Below, in pieces: positions 28,477 to 38,481 of a stretch of 64,000 nt of DNA. Each line of letters begins with the position of its first letter. Positions within the stretch are counted from its first letter, which is position 1. The stretch is from Rhizobium sp. LC145 (GTDB lineage Bacteria > Pseudomonadota > Alphaproteobacteria > Rhizobiales > Rhizobiaceae), in NCBI RefSeq assembly GCF_001005825.1, contig NZ_LBHV01000003.1, forward strand, positions 558,001 to 622,000. The letters are read 5' to 3'. The position numbers and the translations under genes were made by a program. The notes beneath the pieces were generated by a model, which worked only from the letters and a program-made list of their open reading frames with translations, was not told the DNA's origin and ran no database searches.

Positions 28477-30564
28477 ATGGCGCAACCACCTGCACTCTCC
28501 ATTCCGAAGGTCGCTCCGAGCGGCCGGGACATAGGCTTCGCGCTCGGCATTATCGCGATCCTTTGCATCCTCTTCCTGCCGATCCCGACATTTCTGATCG
28601 ATGTCGGTCTGGCCTTCTCGATCGCCTTTTCGGTGCTGATCCTGATGGTGGCGCTGTGGATACAGCGCCCGCTGGATTTCTCCTCCTTTCCGACCATCCT
28701 CCTGATCGCGACGATGGTGCGCCTGTCGCTCAACATCGCGACGACCCGCGTGATCCTCTCCCACGGCAACGAGGGACACGATGCGGCGGGCGGCGTGATC
28801 GCGGGCTTTTCGAGCCTCGTGATGTCCGGCGATTTCGTGATCGGCGTGATCGTCTTTTTGATCCTCGTCACGGTCAACTTCATCGTCATCACCAAGGGCG
28901 CGACGCGTATCGCGGAAGTCGGCGCCCGCTTCACCCTCGATGCCATCCCAGGCAAGCAGATGTCGATCGACGCCGACCTTTCCGCCGGCATCATCGACGA
29001 GAAGGAGGCACAGCGCCGCCGGCGCGAGCTCGAGGAGGAAAGCTCCTTCTTCGGCGCCATGGATGGTGCCTCGAAATTCGTGCGCGGCGATGCGATCGCC
29101 GGCCTCCTCATCACCGCCATCAACATCTTCGGCGGCATCATCATCGGCTATTTCCGCCATGGCATGCCGATCGGCGAAGCCGCCGACGTCTTCGTCAAGC
29201 TGTCGGTTGGTGACGGTATCGTCTCGCAGGTTCCCGCACTCATCGTTTCGCTCGCCGCCGGCCTTCTGGTCACCCGGGGAGGAACCGCGGGTTCGACCGA
29301 CAAGGCGGTCGTCGACCAGCTCAGCGGCTATCCGCGTGCGCTTTCCATGGCAGCGGCGCTCATGGGCCTGCTGGCGGTCGTTCCGGGTCTGCCCATGCTG
29401 CCGTTCATGGCGCTCGGCGGTGTGATGGGCTTCGGCGCCTGGCTGGTGCCGCGCCGCATCGAGGCCGAGAACAAGGCCCGCCGCGAGGACGAGGAAAAGA
29501 AGGTCGTCGAGAGCAAGGAAGCGGAAAAGGATTCGGTCAAATCCGTTCTCAAGACGGCGGAGATCGAACTGGCGCTCGGCAAGCAGGTCTCCACGCGCCT
29601 ATTAGGCGCGCATCAGGAGCTCGCCTTCCGCGTCGGCAAGATGCGCAAGAAGTTCGCCGCCCAATACGGTTTCGTAGTGCCGGAGATCAAGGTTTCCGAC
29701 GACATCTCCATTCAGGAGAAGTCCTACCAGATCCGCATCCACGGCACGACCGTGGCCTCGAATGCGCTGCGCGTCGGCGAAGTGCTCGTGGTGACCGGGG
29801 CGGGCCGCAAGCCGAGCATTCCTGGCGACGAAATCCGCGAGCCCGCTTTCGGAATGCCGGCGGTTTCGATCCTCGAGACATTCGCCGAAGATCTGAAGCG
29901 TGAAGGCTTCCAGCCGATCGACAATGTTTCCGTGGTGCTGACCCACGTTTCGGAGGTGATCCGCAACAATCTTCCGCAGCTTCTCTCCTACAAGGACGTG
30001 AAGGTTCTCATCGATCGCCTCGATCCGGAATACAAGAAGCTCGCCGACGAGATCTGCTCCTCGCATATGTCCTATTCCGGGCTGCAGGCCGTGCTCAAGC
30101 TGCTGCTTGCGGAACGCGTCTCGATCCGCAACCTTCACCTCATCCTGGAAGCGGTGGCCGAACTCGCCCCGCATGTGCGCAAGACCGAGCAGATCGTCGA
30201 GCACGTGCGCGTGCGCATGTCTCAGCAGCTCTGCGGCGATCTCGCTGACAACGGTGTGCTGCGCGTGCTCCGCCTCGGCACCAAGTGGGACATGCTGTTC
30301 CACCAGGCGCTCAAGCGCGATGCCAAGGGCGAGGTGGTGGAGTTCGATATCGATCCCCGCAGCCTCGAGGAGTTCAGCGAGCAGGCGACGAAAGTTATCC
30401 GTGAATTCATGGACCGCGGCCTGCCTTTCGTTCTTGTAACCTCGCCGGAAACACGCTCCTATGTGCGCATGATCATCGAGCGACTCTTCGCCACGCTGCC
30501 CGTTCTCTCCCATGTGGAACTCGCCAAGGGGCTCGAAATCAAGATATTGGGCGCCATCTCGTGA
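28477..30564 (+). CDS. flhA: FlhA flagellar export gate protein
   Basis: 695 residues. Eight hydrophobic segments in the first ~330 residues (for example [20 protein letters not shown] and [20 protein letters not shown]) include the conserved FHIPEP-type loop ([20 protein letters not shown]), and a large cytoplasmic domain follows that binds FliH, FliI and chaperone complexes. It forms the nonameric export ring. Its stop overlaps the fliR GTG start by four bases. Confidence 0.96.
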   Translation: MAQPPALSIPKVAPSGRDIGFALGIIAILCILFLPIPTFLIDVGLAFSIAFSVLILMVALWIQRPLDFSSFPTILLIATMVRLSLNIATTRVILSHGNEGHDAAGGVIAGFSSLVMSGDFVIGVIVFLILVTVNFIVITKGATRIAEVGARFTLDAIPGKQMSIDADLSAGIIDEKEAQRRRRELEEESSFFGAMDGASKFVRGDAIAGLLITAINIFGGIIIGYFRHGMPIGEAADVFVKLSVGDGIVSQVPALIVSLAAGLLVTRGGTAGSTDKAVVDQLSGYPRALSMAAALMGLLAVVPGLPMLPFMALGGVMGFGAWLVPRRIEAENKARREDEEKKVVESKEAEKDSVKSVLKTAEIELALGKQVSTRLLGAHQELAFRVGKMRKKFAAQYGFVVPEIKVSDDISIQEKSYQIRIHGTTVASNALRVGEVLVVTGAGRKPSIPGDEIREPAFGMPAVSILETFAEDLKREGFQPIDNVSVVLTHVSEVIRNNLPQLLSYKDVKVLIDRLDPEYKKLADEICSSHMSYSGLQAVLKLLLAERVSIRNLHLILEAVAELAPHVRKTEQIVEHVRVRMSQQLCGDLADNGVLRVLRLGTKWDMLFHQALKRDAKGEVVEFDIDPRSLEEFSEQATKVIREFMDRGLPFVLVTSPETRSYVRMIIERLFATLPVLSHVELAKGLEIKILGAIS

Positions 30565-31313
30565 TAACCGACCCCCAGGGGACCATTCTTGCACTTTTCC
30601 TGGCATTCTGCCGCATGGGAGCGTGCGTGATGGTCCTGCCGGGGTTCGGCAGTGCGCGTATCTCCACCAATATCCGTCTTTTCCTCGCCGTCGCGATCTC
30701 CATGGCCGTGCTGCCGGTGCTATGGGACACCATCTATCCGCGGGCTTCCGAGCCGACCGCCACCTATCTCGGCCTGATCGCCAGCGAAACGCTGATCGGC
30801 GCCGTCTACGGACTGATCGCCCGTCTCTATGCGCTGGGGCTGCAATTCGCCGGCACGATCGTCGCCATGTCTATCGGGTTCACCGCGCCGGGCGGGCATG
30901 ACGTGCTGGAAGATACCTCCGAGAACCAGCTCACCACGCTTCTGACCTTCAGCGGGCTATTGCTGCTGTTCATGCTGGATTTCCACCATGTGGTCTTTCG
31001 CGCGCTGGTCGAATCCTATGCAGCGACCCCGGTTGGCGCCATCGCCGATCCGCAGCGGATGCTGATCACCCTGACCGATACGCTGAGGGCCTCCACCTAT
31101 CTGATGCTGCAATTGGCGAGCCCCTTTCTCATCTACGGCCTGATGTTCAACGTGGCGATCGGCCTCATCAACAAGCTCGCGCCACAGATCCCGGTCTTCT
31201 TCATCTCCACGCCCTTCCTGCTGGTGGGCGGCATCTTTCTTCTCTACCTCTCCATCGCGGTGATGATCCGGCAGTTCGCCGGCGGATTCGCCCCGATCTT
31301 CCTGTCGTTCTGA
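30561..31313 (+). CDS. fliR: FliR flagellar export gate protein
   Basis: 250 residues with about six hydrophobic segments, including [20 protein letters not shown] near the start and [20 protein letters not shown] near the end. Part of the FliPQR gate. The start is GTG 30561 overlapping the flhA stop (GTGA). Followed 11 bases later by a FliJ-like gene. Confidence 0.94.
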   Translation: MITDPQGTILALFLAFCRMGACVMVLPGFGSARISTNIRLFLAVAISMAVLPVLWDTIYPRASEPTATYLGLIASETLIGAVYGLIARLYALGLQFAGTIVAMSIGFTAPGGHDVLEDTSENQLTTLLTFSGLLLLFMLDFHHVVFRALVESYAATPVGAIADPQRMLITLTDTLRASTYLMLQLASPFLIYGLMFNVAIGLINKLAPQIPVFFISTPFLLVGGIFLLYLSIAVMIRQFAGGFAPIFLSF

Positions 31314-31324
31314 AGGAGAGCGGA

Positions 31325-31744
31325 ATGGCGGCGGATCAGGGACGCAGGTCGGAGAAACTGAAACGCCTCGTGGCGGTGCAACGTCATCTCGAGAAGATGG
31401 CGGAGAACGATCTTGCCGCGACCAGCCGACACCGCGTCGAAGTAGCCGAATCGATGGATGTGGTGATCGAGGCGATCGGCTCCATGCACCCGATCCATCG
31501 GCAGTTTTCCCATGAATATGCGGAGCGCTTCGGCCGCCTGACGGTAAAGGAGCGGCAATTGGCGGGAATCCAGCAGGCCCAGGAGGCGAGGATGCTGAAA
31601 GAACGCACCAAGGCCGACCGCCTGGAAGACCACATGAAGGCCGCACGCGTGCTCGAGGATCGCGAGGCAGAGGACAACGCCATATACGAGCTCCTCGAAA
31701 TGACCTTGGCCGCGCCAGCCTCCAGCAAGCTTCGCACGTCATAG
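31325..31744 (+). CDS. FliJ-like coiled-coil protein of the flagellar operon
   Basis: 139 residues, highly charged and almost entirely helical (KLKRLVAVQRHLEKMAENDL, KERTKADRLEDHMKAARVLE), which is the pattern of FliJ, the stalk-like export factor that works with FliI. It has no membrane segment. It is placed directly after fliR, as in related rhizobia, and has a good ribosome site (GAAGGAGAG). The FliJ assignment rests on size, coiled-coil character and position only. Confidence 0.6.
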   Translation: MAADQGRRSEKLKRLVAVQRHLEKMAENDLAATSRHRVEVAESMDVVIEAIGSMHPIHRQFSHEYAERFGRLTVKERQLAGIQQAQEARMLKERTKADRLEDHMKAARVLEDREAEDNAIYELLEMTLAAPASSKLRTS

Positions 31745-31867
31745 TCCCGTCATCTGACGCGATTCCCCGAAGGGTAGTTTCTTTCTCGGAACGCGCTGTT
31801 GGAAATCGACAATCCTGTGTGGACCCGTGGCGGCGGGTGTTTCGCAGTCGTGATGAAGGGAGCTGAA

Positions 31868-32425
31868 GTGGCTATATCACCTCCGAGCGATCTGGTCCTG
31901 GATGTCGTCCGTGCCGCGGACCCGACGGAAGTCCAGGCGGCTCAGGCAAAGCTGAGGGCAAACAAGGCGGCCTTTGCCGCAACCAGTCTGGCGGAAGCCG
32001 GCGCCGGCTTCGGCGCGGCCGTCGATATTCTCGACACACCGGCGACGAAGGCGGGGCTCGGCAATGCCGCGCTCTCCAAGAAGACCGCCGAAATGCCGGA
32101 AGAATATCGCAAGTTCGAGGCCAGCATCCTGCAGACCTTCGTGAACTCCATGCTGCCGGAAGACAGCGCGGAGGTTTATGGCAAGGGTTCGGCCGGCGAA
32201 TTCTGGAAGAGCATGATGGCCGAACAGGTCGCCGAGGAAATGTCGAAGCGAGGCGGCATCGGCATTGCCGAGCAGATGTATTCCCAGGCGCTGGCGCGCG
32301 CCGAGCGCGGTGGCATGGTGAACGCCACTACGGATGAGCATGACCGCACCCGTGCCATGAGCATGATCACCGATTTCGAGCGAAAGGTACTTGGCGTTTC
32401 AGCCACAGAGAAGGGCGAGGCCTGA
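31868..32425 (+). CDS. Rod-binding protein (FlgJ N-terminal-domain type)
   Basis: 185 residues from the GTG at 31868. The C-terminal half carries the Rod_binding signature: FEASILQTFVNSMLPEDSAE, FWKSMMAEQVAEEMSKRGGI and GIAEQMYSQALAR. It helps assemble the rod under the peptidoglycan; the muramidase domain of enteric FlgJ is absent, as in other alphaproteobacteria. The GTG was chosen because AAGGGAG lies six bases upstream; ATG 31853 and TTG 31799 in the same frame have poor sites. Confidence 0.8.
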   Translation: MAISPPSDLVLDVVRAADPTEVQAAQAKLRANKAAFAATSLAEAGAGFGAAVDILDTPATKAGLGNAALSKKTAEMPEEYRKFEASILQTFVNSMLPEDSAEVYGKGSAGEFWKSMMAEQVAEEMSKRGGIGIAEQMYSQALARAERGGMVNATTDEHDRTRAMSMITDFERKVLGVSATEKGEA

Positions 32426-32426
32426 T

Positions 32427-32816
32427 ATGAACCATACCGGGACAGAACATATGGAAGCCGTTTCGAACGATTATCGCATCAAGTCCGTGCTCGGACGGCT
32501 CGAAATGATCATCGACAATGAGAATCAAAGGATCGGCAGCGATCCCGAGTTCGACCTCAAGGTTTCCAACGCGCACAAGAGCCGTTGCCTTTACGAACTT
32601 ACCATGCTGTTCCGCAGCACCGATCCCGAGGAGTTCGCGGCCGCTCATATCGACCAGATGCACCACCTCAAGAGCAAGCTGGCGCTGAACGCCCGCCGTG
32701 TCGAGGCGCATCTGCATGCGGTGCGTTCGGTGGCCGATCTCCTGAAGGACGCCGCCCGCGAGGCGGAGGGCGACGGCACCTACACCCAGGAACAATTCCT
32801 TTATAGCGAGAACTGA
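32427..32816 (+). CDS. Probable FlgN-like export chaperone
   Basis: 129 residues, helical, soluble. Sequence such as VLGRLEMIIDNENQRIGSD and a C-terminus DGTYTQEQFLYSEN resemble the alphaproteobacterial FlgN-like proteins that escort FlgK and FlgL, but this is by eye and uncertain. An alternative start is ATG 32451. The ATG at 32427 follows the previous stop by one base, and the stop overlaps the next ATG by one base, so it is part of the flagellar operon. Confidence 0.6.
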   Translation: MNHTGTEHMEAVSNDYRIKSVLGRLEMIIDNENQRIGSDPEFDLKVSNAHKSRCLYELTMLFRSTDPEEFAAAHIDQMHHLKSKLALNARRVEAHLHAVRSVADLLKDAAREAEGDGTYTQEQFLYSEN

Positions 32817-33358
32817 TGCTGAAGCTCCTTCTCACCGGTCTGTGGGTCTGCGTCGTCACTCTGGGGGCGGTGTATTTTTCCGTGCAGATGGCCGCCGCTC
32901 CCGCGCCGGTCGATGAAGAGGCGGCCAGGAGGAACATGCTGGAGCTGGTGCGCGGCGAATCGATCACCGTTCCGCTGATCGATAACGGCGCCATCACCGG
33001 CTACTTCCTTGGGCGCGTCTCCTTCATGATGGACAAGGAGAAGATCAGGTCCGTCCAGCTGCCGATGACGGAGCTTATGACCGACCAGCTCTTCACCCTG
33101 CTCGTCGGCAACAAGATGGTCGATCTCGGAAACCCCGGCGCCTTCGACCTGGAGACCTTCCGCAGCCGCATCAAGGAAGACATGAACCGGAAGCTCGGCG
33201 ATACAATGGTGGCCGAGGTTCTGGTCGAACAGCTCGACTATCTGTCGAAAGAGGACATCCGGAACAATGCCTCTCGCGGCGGGCGAAATCCCATGGCTCC
33301 CGTAAAGATCATCGAGGGAGCGAAAGTCGACGATCCCGGAACTGCCTCGGGACATTGA
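32816..33358 (+). CDS. Membrane-anchored protein at the end of the flagellar operon
   Basis: 180 residues. One N-terminal membrane helix (residues 2-24, LKLLLTGLWVCVVTLGAVYF) acts as signal anchor, then a periplasmic domain with strand-rich sequence (ITVPLIDNGAITGYFLGRVS) and a charged C-terminus. A gene of this kind closes the operon in related rhizobia. Some features (single helix, periplasmic charged domain) recall FliL, which is otherwise missing, but I see no FliL motif and do not call it so. Confidence 0.7.
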   Translation: MLKLLLTGLWVCVVTLGAVYFSVQMAAAPAPVDEEAARRNMLELVRGESITVPLIDNGAITGYFLGRVSFMMDKEKIRSVQLPMTELMTDQLFTLLVGNKMVDLGNPGAFDLETFRSRIKEDMNRKLGDTMVAEVLVEQLDYLSKEDIRNNASRGGRNPMAPVKIIEGAKVDDPGTASGH

Positions 33359-33480
33359 ACTGCGGCCTCGAAGTGGCGCAAAATCGGGCGGGCCGCTCGC
33401 ATTTTAGCGAAAGGCTTAAACGCGGCTTCACCGCTATGCGGATAGAAAGCAGGTCAAGCTTTCTTCGTGCCGAGTGGTAG

Positions 33481-34131
33481 ATGCGGTCGATGTTCGTTCA
33501 GTCTTTCGCGCCCCTGCGCCATATCTTCGGTTTTCCCGTGCTGGAGATGGACTGGAACGGCGCGCTCGCCTTCTTCGAGGGACACCTCGCGACTTCCCGG
33601 CAAAGGCTGGCGGTTTCGTTTTTCGATGAGGGCGCCGCCCTGCGGCAACTGGTTGACCCCGCCTATCGTAACTCCCTTTCGCACCGGATCTTGCTGCCGG
33701 CGGCGGGTGCGCCGTTGAGGGCATGGGAGTGCCTGACCCGAAAAGGCTCCGCTCCTACGCATTTCCGGGCGGACCAGTTCGTACCGGCGTTTCTGACCTT
33801 TCTCGCCGAGGGCCGCCGCGTAGCGCTTGTCGGAGACGAGGCCAGTGGCATCGGGCGGCTGCGCGAAGAGCTTTCCATCCATGCGCCCTGGCATGAAATC
33901 GTGGCGATCGCCGCTTCGGAAATCGCCGAATATCGAAATGATGTCTTCGATGTGATCCTCGTGCAGGCGAGCAACCCGGCTGAGGAGCAGCGCATCGAAA
34001 CCCAGCTTTCCTCCCTGCACACCGGCCTCATCATGATGACCGGCACCAAGCTTGCCGGCTTCGTGGCAGAGAGGCCGGCATTCAGGGTCTCTGCGGCCAC
34101 CGCGCCCCTCGAAACAAGCGCAGCGGCTTGA
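33481..34131 (+). CDS. Degenerate WecG/TagA-like (GT26) protein
   Basis: 216 residues. The layout follows GT26 glycosyltransferases: an N-terminal GFPVLEMDWNGALAFFEGHL in place of the usual G-P-D-x-L-T-x-x-E-A segment, LLPAAGAPLRAW where family members have a PDG motif, RRVALVGDEASGIGRLREEL in place of the mid-domain strand-loop, and FDVILVQASNPAEEQRIETQ for the Q-E motif. The acidic residue of the PDG motif is missing, so it is probably not active as a standard GT26 enzyme. Alternative start ATG 33490. It precedes the Wzz-type gene and follows the flagellar operon after 122 bases. Confidence 0.5.
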   Translation: MRSMFVQSFAPLRHIFGFPVLEMDWNGALAFFEGHLATSRQRLAVSFFDEGAALRQLVDPAYRNSLSHRILLPAAGAPLRAWECLTRKGSAPTHFRADQFVPAFLTFLAEGRRVALVGDEASGIGRLREELSIHAPWHEIVAIAASEIAEYRNDVFDVILVQASNPAEEQRIETQLSSLHTGLIMMTGTKLAGFVAERPAFRVSAATAPLETSAAA

Positions 34132-34220
34132 GGAATTAACCTTTTCTTTGCCATGAAAATTTAGGCTGCCTTAATCATGGCGGCGCGGGCCTGCGCCGTC
34201 GGTTAGCGCGGTCATGATCC

Positions 34221-35921
34221 ATGTACGACCCCGAGAAGCATACGCAAACTCCTGACCGGGAACGGCTGCTGCCGATCCCGCATGATGTCACGCGCTCATC
34301 GGGCCGGTGGTTGGGTCTGCGAAGTGCCTTCCTGAAGATTGCTGCGCTCACGGCAATCGGGGCTGTCCTGCCGCTCCTCTTCAACGATTTTTGGCCGAGG
34401 GACTTCGCGGCCGAGACGCGGCTGAAGGTCGAAGCCGCGGATGCGGACGACAAATCGATTGCCGAAGCGGCGGCGAACCTGCGCTCGAAGGCCCATCTCG
34501 ATCATCTCATCCGGGAGCTGGATCTCGGCCGCGACAGCGAGTTCGCGGTTGATCGCACGAGCGTGTTCAGGCTCGTTCTCGACATCGTCTCGGGCCAGGA
34601 AACGACGGTCGGCAAGGCTGAAGCCGGAATTCGCCGCCGGCTCGCGGAGGCGATCGCGGTGCGCTACGATCCCGCTACCGGCGAGGTCTCGATTTCGGTC
34701 ACGGCGGACCGGGCGGATGAGGCGGCCCGCATAGCCAATGCGCTGGGCGGCATGCTGCGCGACGAAACGGCGGCGACCGGCCTTCGGCGCGCTGATCCGG
34801 CGCTGGAAAATCTCCGGCAGGCGTTCGAGAAGGCCCAGGCTGATCTCTCCGGTTTTCTTGCCGGCGTCGATGGCACGAGGCTCGCACAACTGCGCCGGGC
34901 GGATGGCGAGGAGAGGGCGCTGGCCGCGCAGGTCTCCGGCACCGAGGCGGAACTGACCGGCCTCAGGCGGAAACTCGGCCAGGCATCGGAAATGACGCTG
35001 GCCGATGTCCTCGACAATCCGCTGCCGAACAGCCTCGAATTCACCGCGCTCGACTATCAGCGGCAAAGGCTCGTCGAGGCGAAGCTTACAGTCGATCAGC
35101 TCTCGGCCGAGCTCGGTCCGCGTCACCCGCGCCTGCTCGCCGCTCAGGCCGCTGTCGACAGCGTGCGCTCGGATATCGGCAAGGCGCTGGACCGGCTGAA
35201 AGCCTCCCTGAAGGATCAGGAAGCGGCGACGGCAAAGCGGCTCGCGGAACTTAAAGCCAGGCAGCGGAAGACATCACCCGACAAGCAGATGGTCGAAACC
35301 GGAACCAAGCTCGCGGCCTTGGAAGGCGAGGCGGAGGAAGCGCGTTCCCGTTATCTTGAAGCCATGCGGCGCTCCAAGGCGACCTCCACCCCCGCGCCGG
35401 CAGCGGCTCAGGTCATATCGGCCGCGAATGCCGGGAATGCCCGGCCTCTCGGTCCCTCTTCCCTGGTGCTTGCCGGCATTGGCGGGGCTGCCGGTTTTGC
35501 TCTCGGAAGCACGCTCACCTATTTCACCCGCCGGCGTCCCGAGGAAATCGACATCGATGCTCTCTTGGAAAACGAGGACTTGCTTGCCGTGGAGAACGCC
35601 GGCGAGACGAGGGAAGAGCCGCCGCTGGACGTGGAAATCGCTTCGTCTGACGTAATGGAAGAGGAAGCAGCTCCTGCTCCGTCGCATGACGTGGCTGCCA
35701 ACGATACTCCCTTCGGCGATCGGATCCGCGCGATCCTGATGGCGAACCGCATTCCCGAGCGCGAGGCGGACCTGCCGCCGCTGGTCGCCGCCGCAATCGC
35801 TGAACAGAGGGTCAGGGCCGCCGGCCGCCAGGAGGAGGTGCTCGAATTGCGCCGCGATATGGCGGAGCTTCGCGAACGGGTACAGTCCTATACCGCCCGG
35901 CGGGCCGCTTCCGGCCGCTGA
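34221..35921 (+). CDS. Wzz/GNVR-type polysaccharide chain-length or export protein
   Basis: 566 residues. TM1 near 33-52 (FLKIAALTAIGAVLPLLFND), a long periplasmic region with extended coiled coil (residues ~190-390), a GNVR-like segment (RHPRLLAAQAAVDSVRSD), and TM2 near 413-434 (SLVLAGIGGAAGFALGSTLT), followed by a ~130-residue acidic cytoplasmic tail ending in another coiled coil. This is the build of Wzz/GumC polysaccharide co-polymerases without the BY-kinase domain. It probably influences surface polysaccharide synthesis. The neighbouring GT26-like gene supports a polysaccharide link. Confidence 0.75.
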   Translation: MYDPEKHTQTPDRERLLPIPHDVTRSSGRWLGLRSAFLKIAALTAIGAVLPLLFNDFWPRDFAAETRLKVEAADADDKSIAEAAANLRSKAHLDHLIRELDLGRDSEFAVDRTSVFRLVLDIVSGQETTVGKAEAGIRRRLAEAIAVRYDPATGEVSISVTADRADEAARIANALGGMLRDETAATGLRRADPALENLRQAFEKAQADLSGFLAGVDGTRLAQLRRADGEERALAAQVSGTEAELTGLRRKLGQASEMTLADVLDNPLPNSLEFTALDYQRQRLVEAKLTVDQLSAELGPRHPRLLAAQAAVDSVRSDIGKALDRLKASLKDQEAATAKRLAELKARQRKTSPDKQMVETGTKLAALEGEAEEARSRYLEAMRRSKATSTPAPAAAQVISAANAGNARPLGPSSLVLAGIGGAAGFALGSTLTYFTRRRPEEIDIDALLENEDLLAVENAGETREEPPLDVEIASSDVMEEEAAPAPSHDVAANDTPFGDRIRAILMANRIPEREADLPPLVAAAIAEQRVRAAGRQEEVLELRRDMAELRERVQSYTARRAASGR

Positions 35922-36051
35922 TTGCGACACCAAGATCCTTGCATTTTCCGCTCGAGGACAGCATAGGGCGCTGACGGGCAAATTCTGCAGTTTGCCACTT
36001 TGTAGATTGGGCTGCTCTGTAGATTGACGGCGAAAAACGGGAGACACGCAC

Positions 36052-36951
36052 GTGGCATTCGTGATCGATGGAAAAGAAGCGGCGGCATCCGTAATCACCG
36101 CGGTAAGCGAGGCGGCAGCGTCGCTCGAGAACCTGACTGGCACCAAGCCGGGCCTTGCGGTGGTCATCGTCGGCGATGATCCGGCAAGCCACGCCTACGT
36201 CAATTCCAAGAGCCGGATGGCAAAGCAGTGTGGTTTCAACTCGATCCAGCACAGCCTGCCGGAAGAGACCACGCAGGAAGAGCTGGAAAAGCTCGTGCGC
36301 GAGCTGAATGCCGATCCTGCCGTGCATGGCATCCTCGTGCAGCTTCCATTGCCGAAGCACCTGAATTCTGAGCCGGTCATCGGGTCGATCTCGCCGGAGA
36401 AGGACGTCGACGGCCTGAACGTGGTCAATGCCGGCAAGCTGGCGACGGGCGATCTCGCAAGCGGTCTCATCTCCTGCACGCCGGCCGGCGCGATGATCCT
36501 CGTCAACAAGATACACGGGCCTGATCTTTCCGGCCTCAATGCGGTGGTGATCGGCCGCTCCAACCTGTTCGGCAAGCCGATGGGCCTTCTGCTGCTTTCC
36601 GCCAATGCCACCGTCACCATGGCACATTCGAAGAGCCGCGATTTGCCCGCCATCTGCCGCAATGCCGATATCCTGGTCGCCGCCGTCGGTCGTCCGGGCA
36701 TGGTGAAGGCCGATTGGGTGAAGCCGGGCGCGACCATCATCGACGTGGGTATCAACCGCGTCCCCGCACCTGAAAAGGGCGAGGGCAAGAACAAACTGGT
36801 CGGAGACGTGGCCTTTGCGGAATGCGCGGAAATCGCCGGCGCGATCACGCCCGTTCCCGGCGGTGTCGGCCCTATGACGATCGCCATGCTGATGGCGAAT
36901 ACGCTGATTGCCGCCCATCGTGCGGCGGGCCGCCCGATCCCAAAATTCTGA
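36052..36951 (+). CDS. folD: FolD methylenetetrahydrofolate dehydrogenase/cyclohydrolase
   Basis: 299 residues, bifunctional one-carbon enzyme converting 5,10-methylene-THF to 10-formyl-THF. Family motifs: [20 protein letters not shown] with the catalytic lysine region, [10 protein letters not shown], the P(x)DVDGLN region ([10 protein letters not shown]), the dinucleotide loop [15 protein letters not shown] and the C-terminal [16 protein letters not shown]. The start is GTG 36052 preceded by GGGAGA. It ends 112 bases before the aglE leader. Confidence 0.96.
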   Translation: MAFVIDGKEAAASVITAVSEAAASLENLTGTKPGLAVVIVGDDPASHAYVNSKSRMAKQCGFNSIQHSLPEETTQEELEKLVRELNADPAVHGILVQLPLPKHLNSEPVIGSISPEKDVDGLNVVNAGKLATGDLASGLISCTPAGAMILVNKIHGPDLSGLNAVVIGRSNLFGKPMGLLLLSANATVTMAHSKSRDLPAICRNADILVAAVGRPGMVKADWVKPGATIIDVGINRVPAPEKGEGKNKLVGDVAFAECAEIAGAITPVPGGVGPMTIAMLMANTLIAAHRAAGRPIPKF

Positions 36952-37096
36952 CCCTTCCGCGCGCCGCGCCAAATCCCCCTTGTCTTGAGGGGTATTGACT
37001 CCCCCGGAGGCGCGTTAAATCTCTTCCCATGCTTCGGGTTTCCGGGCAGGCTGAAGTTCGACCATGCATAATGGAACGAAACGGGAGGAGAATGTG

Positions 37097-38458
37097 ATGA
37101 AGCTATCGCTTTTGATGGGCGCCGCTCTTGCAGCCCTTGTCGCGGGCTCGGCAGGCGCGCAGGAATTGAAATTCCCGCCGGGCGAGGATTCCCGCTTCAA
37201 CTGGAAGAGCTATGAGGATTTCAAGGCCGCTCATTCGGACCTCAAGGGACAGCCGCTGACGGTTTTCGGTCCTTGGCGCGGGGAGGATGAGGCGCTTTTT
37301 ACAAGCGTCCTCAATTATTTCATCGCAGCGACCGGCATCGATGCCCGCTACTCCTCCTCGGAAAACTACGAACAGCAGATCGTCATCGACACGCAGGCCG
37401 GTTCGCCGCCGAACATCGCCATCCTGCCGCAACCGGGCCTGCTCGCCGATCTGTCGGCCAAGGGATTCCTGACGCCGCTCGGCGAGGAGACCGCCACCTG
37501 GGTGAAGGAGAATTACGGGGCCGGCGAGAGCTGGATCGGGTATGGCACCTACAAGGGCAAGGACGGTCAGGAAGCGTTCTATGCCTTTCCATACAAGGCG
37601 GACGTCAAGTCGCTGGTCTGGTACGTGCCGGAGAACTTCGAGGAAGCCGGCTATGAAGTCCCGACCACCATGGAAGACCTGATCAAGCTCAGCGACCAGA
37701 TCGTGGAGGATGGCGGCGTGCCTTGGTGCATCGGCCTCGGCTCCGGCGGCGCAACGGGGTGGCCCGCGACGGACTGGGTGGAGGACATGATGCTCCGCAC
37801 CCAGAGCCCGGAGACCTATGACAAATGGGTCAGCAATGAAATCAAGTTCGATGATCCGGCGGTTGTCGGAGCGATCGAGGAATTCGGCAAATTCGCCAAG
37901 AACGAGAAATATGTCAGCGGCGGGCTCGCGGCCGTAGCCTCGACCGATTTCCGCGACAGTCCCAAGGGTCTCTTTGATATTCCGCCGAAGTGCTACCTGC
38001 ATCACCAGGCATCCTTCATTCCGTCGTTCTTCCCGGAAGGTAAGGAACTCGGTACGGATGCCGACTTCTTCTACATGCCAACCTGTGCCTCGAAACCGGA
38101 GCTCGGCAAACCGGTCCTCGGCGCCGGAACGCTGGTGGCGATCACCAGGGATTCGCCGACCGCCAAGGCCTTTATCGAGTTCCTTAAGACCCCGATCGCC
38201 CACGAGGTCTGGATGGCCCAGTCCGGTTTCCTGACGCCGTATAAGGGTGTAAAGCCCGAGGCCTATGGCAACGACACGTTGCGCAAGGAAGGCGAGCTTC
38301 TGATCACGGCGACGACCTTCCGCTTTGACGGCTCCGACCTGATGCCGGGCAAGATCGGCGCGGGCGCCTTCTGGACCGGCATGGTCGATTATGTCGGCGG
38401 CAAGGATGCTCAGACGGCTGCCGGTGATATCCAGAAGGCCTGGGAAGGTCTGAAATAG
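37097..38458 (+). CDS. aglE: AglE alpha-glucoside ABC transporter substrate-binding protein
   Basis: 453 residues with a signal peptide (MKLSLLMGAALAALVAGSAG, cleavage after AGA-QE). Periplasmic solute-binding protein of the MalE-type family; the ligand cleft region includes SSEN(Y)EQQIVIDTQAGSPPN and GLGSGGATGWPATDWVEDMM. It delivers alpha-glucosides such as sucrose, maltose and trehalose to AglF/AglG/AglK. ATG 37097 with AGGAGAATG upstream was chosen over 37064, since it begins the signal peptide. A palindromic repeat lies between it and aglF. The regulator gene aglR, usual upstream of aglE in S. meliloti, is not present. Confidence 0.93.
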   Translation: MKLSLLMGAALAALVAGSAGAQELKFPPGEDSRFNWKSYEDFKAAHSDLKGQPLTVFGPWRGEDEALFTSVLNYFIAATGIDARYSSSENYEQQIVIDTQAGSPPNIAILPQPGLLADLSAKGFLTPLGEETATWVKENYGAGESWIGYGTYKGKDGQEAFYAFPYKADVKSLVWYVPENFEEAGYEVPTTMEDLIKLSDQIVEDGGVPWCIGLGSGGATGWPATDWVEDMMLRTQSPETYDKWVSNEIKFDDPAVVGAIEEFGKFAKNEKYVSGGLAAVASTDFRDSPKGLFDIPPKCYLHHQASFIPSFFPEGKELGTDADFFYMPTCASKPELGKPVLGAGTLVAITRDSPTAKAFIEFLKTPIAHEVWMAQSGFLTPYKGVKPEAYGNDTLRKEGELLITATTFRFDGSDLMPGKIGAGAFWTGMVDYVGGKDAQTAAGDIQKAWEGLK

Positions 38459-38481
38459 GTCCGGACAGGCGCTCGATGAAT

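Noticed and set aside
13794-31313. Possible virulence type III secretion system
   Set aside because: FlhA, FlhB, FliQ, FliR and FliI are in flagellar order with rod, ring and switch genes; no secretin, needle or effector gene.
32816-33358. FliL relocated to the end of the flagellar operon
   Set aside because: Single helix and periplasmic domain are similar in build, but no FliL motif was seen.
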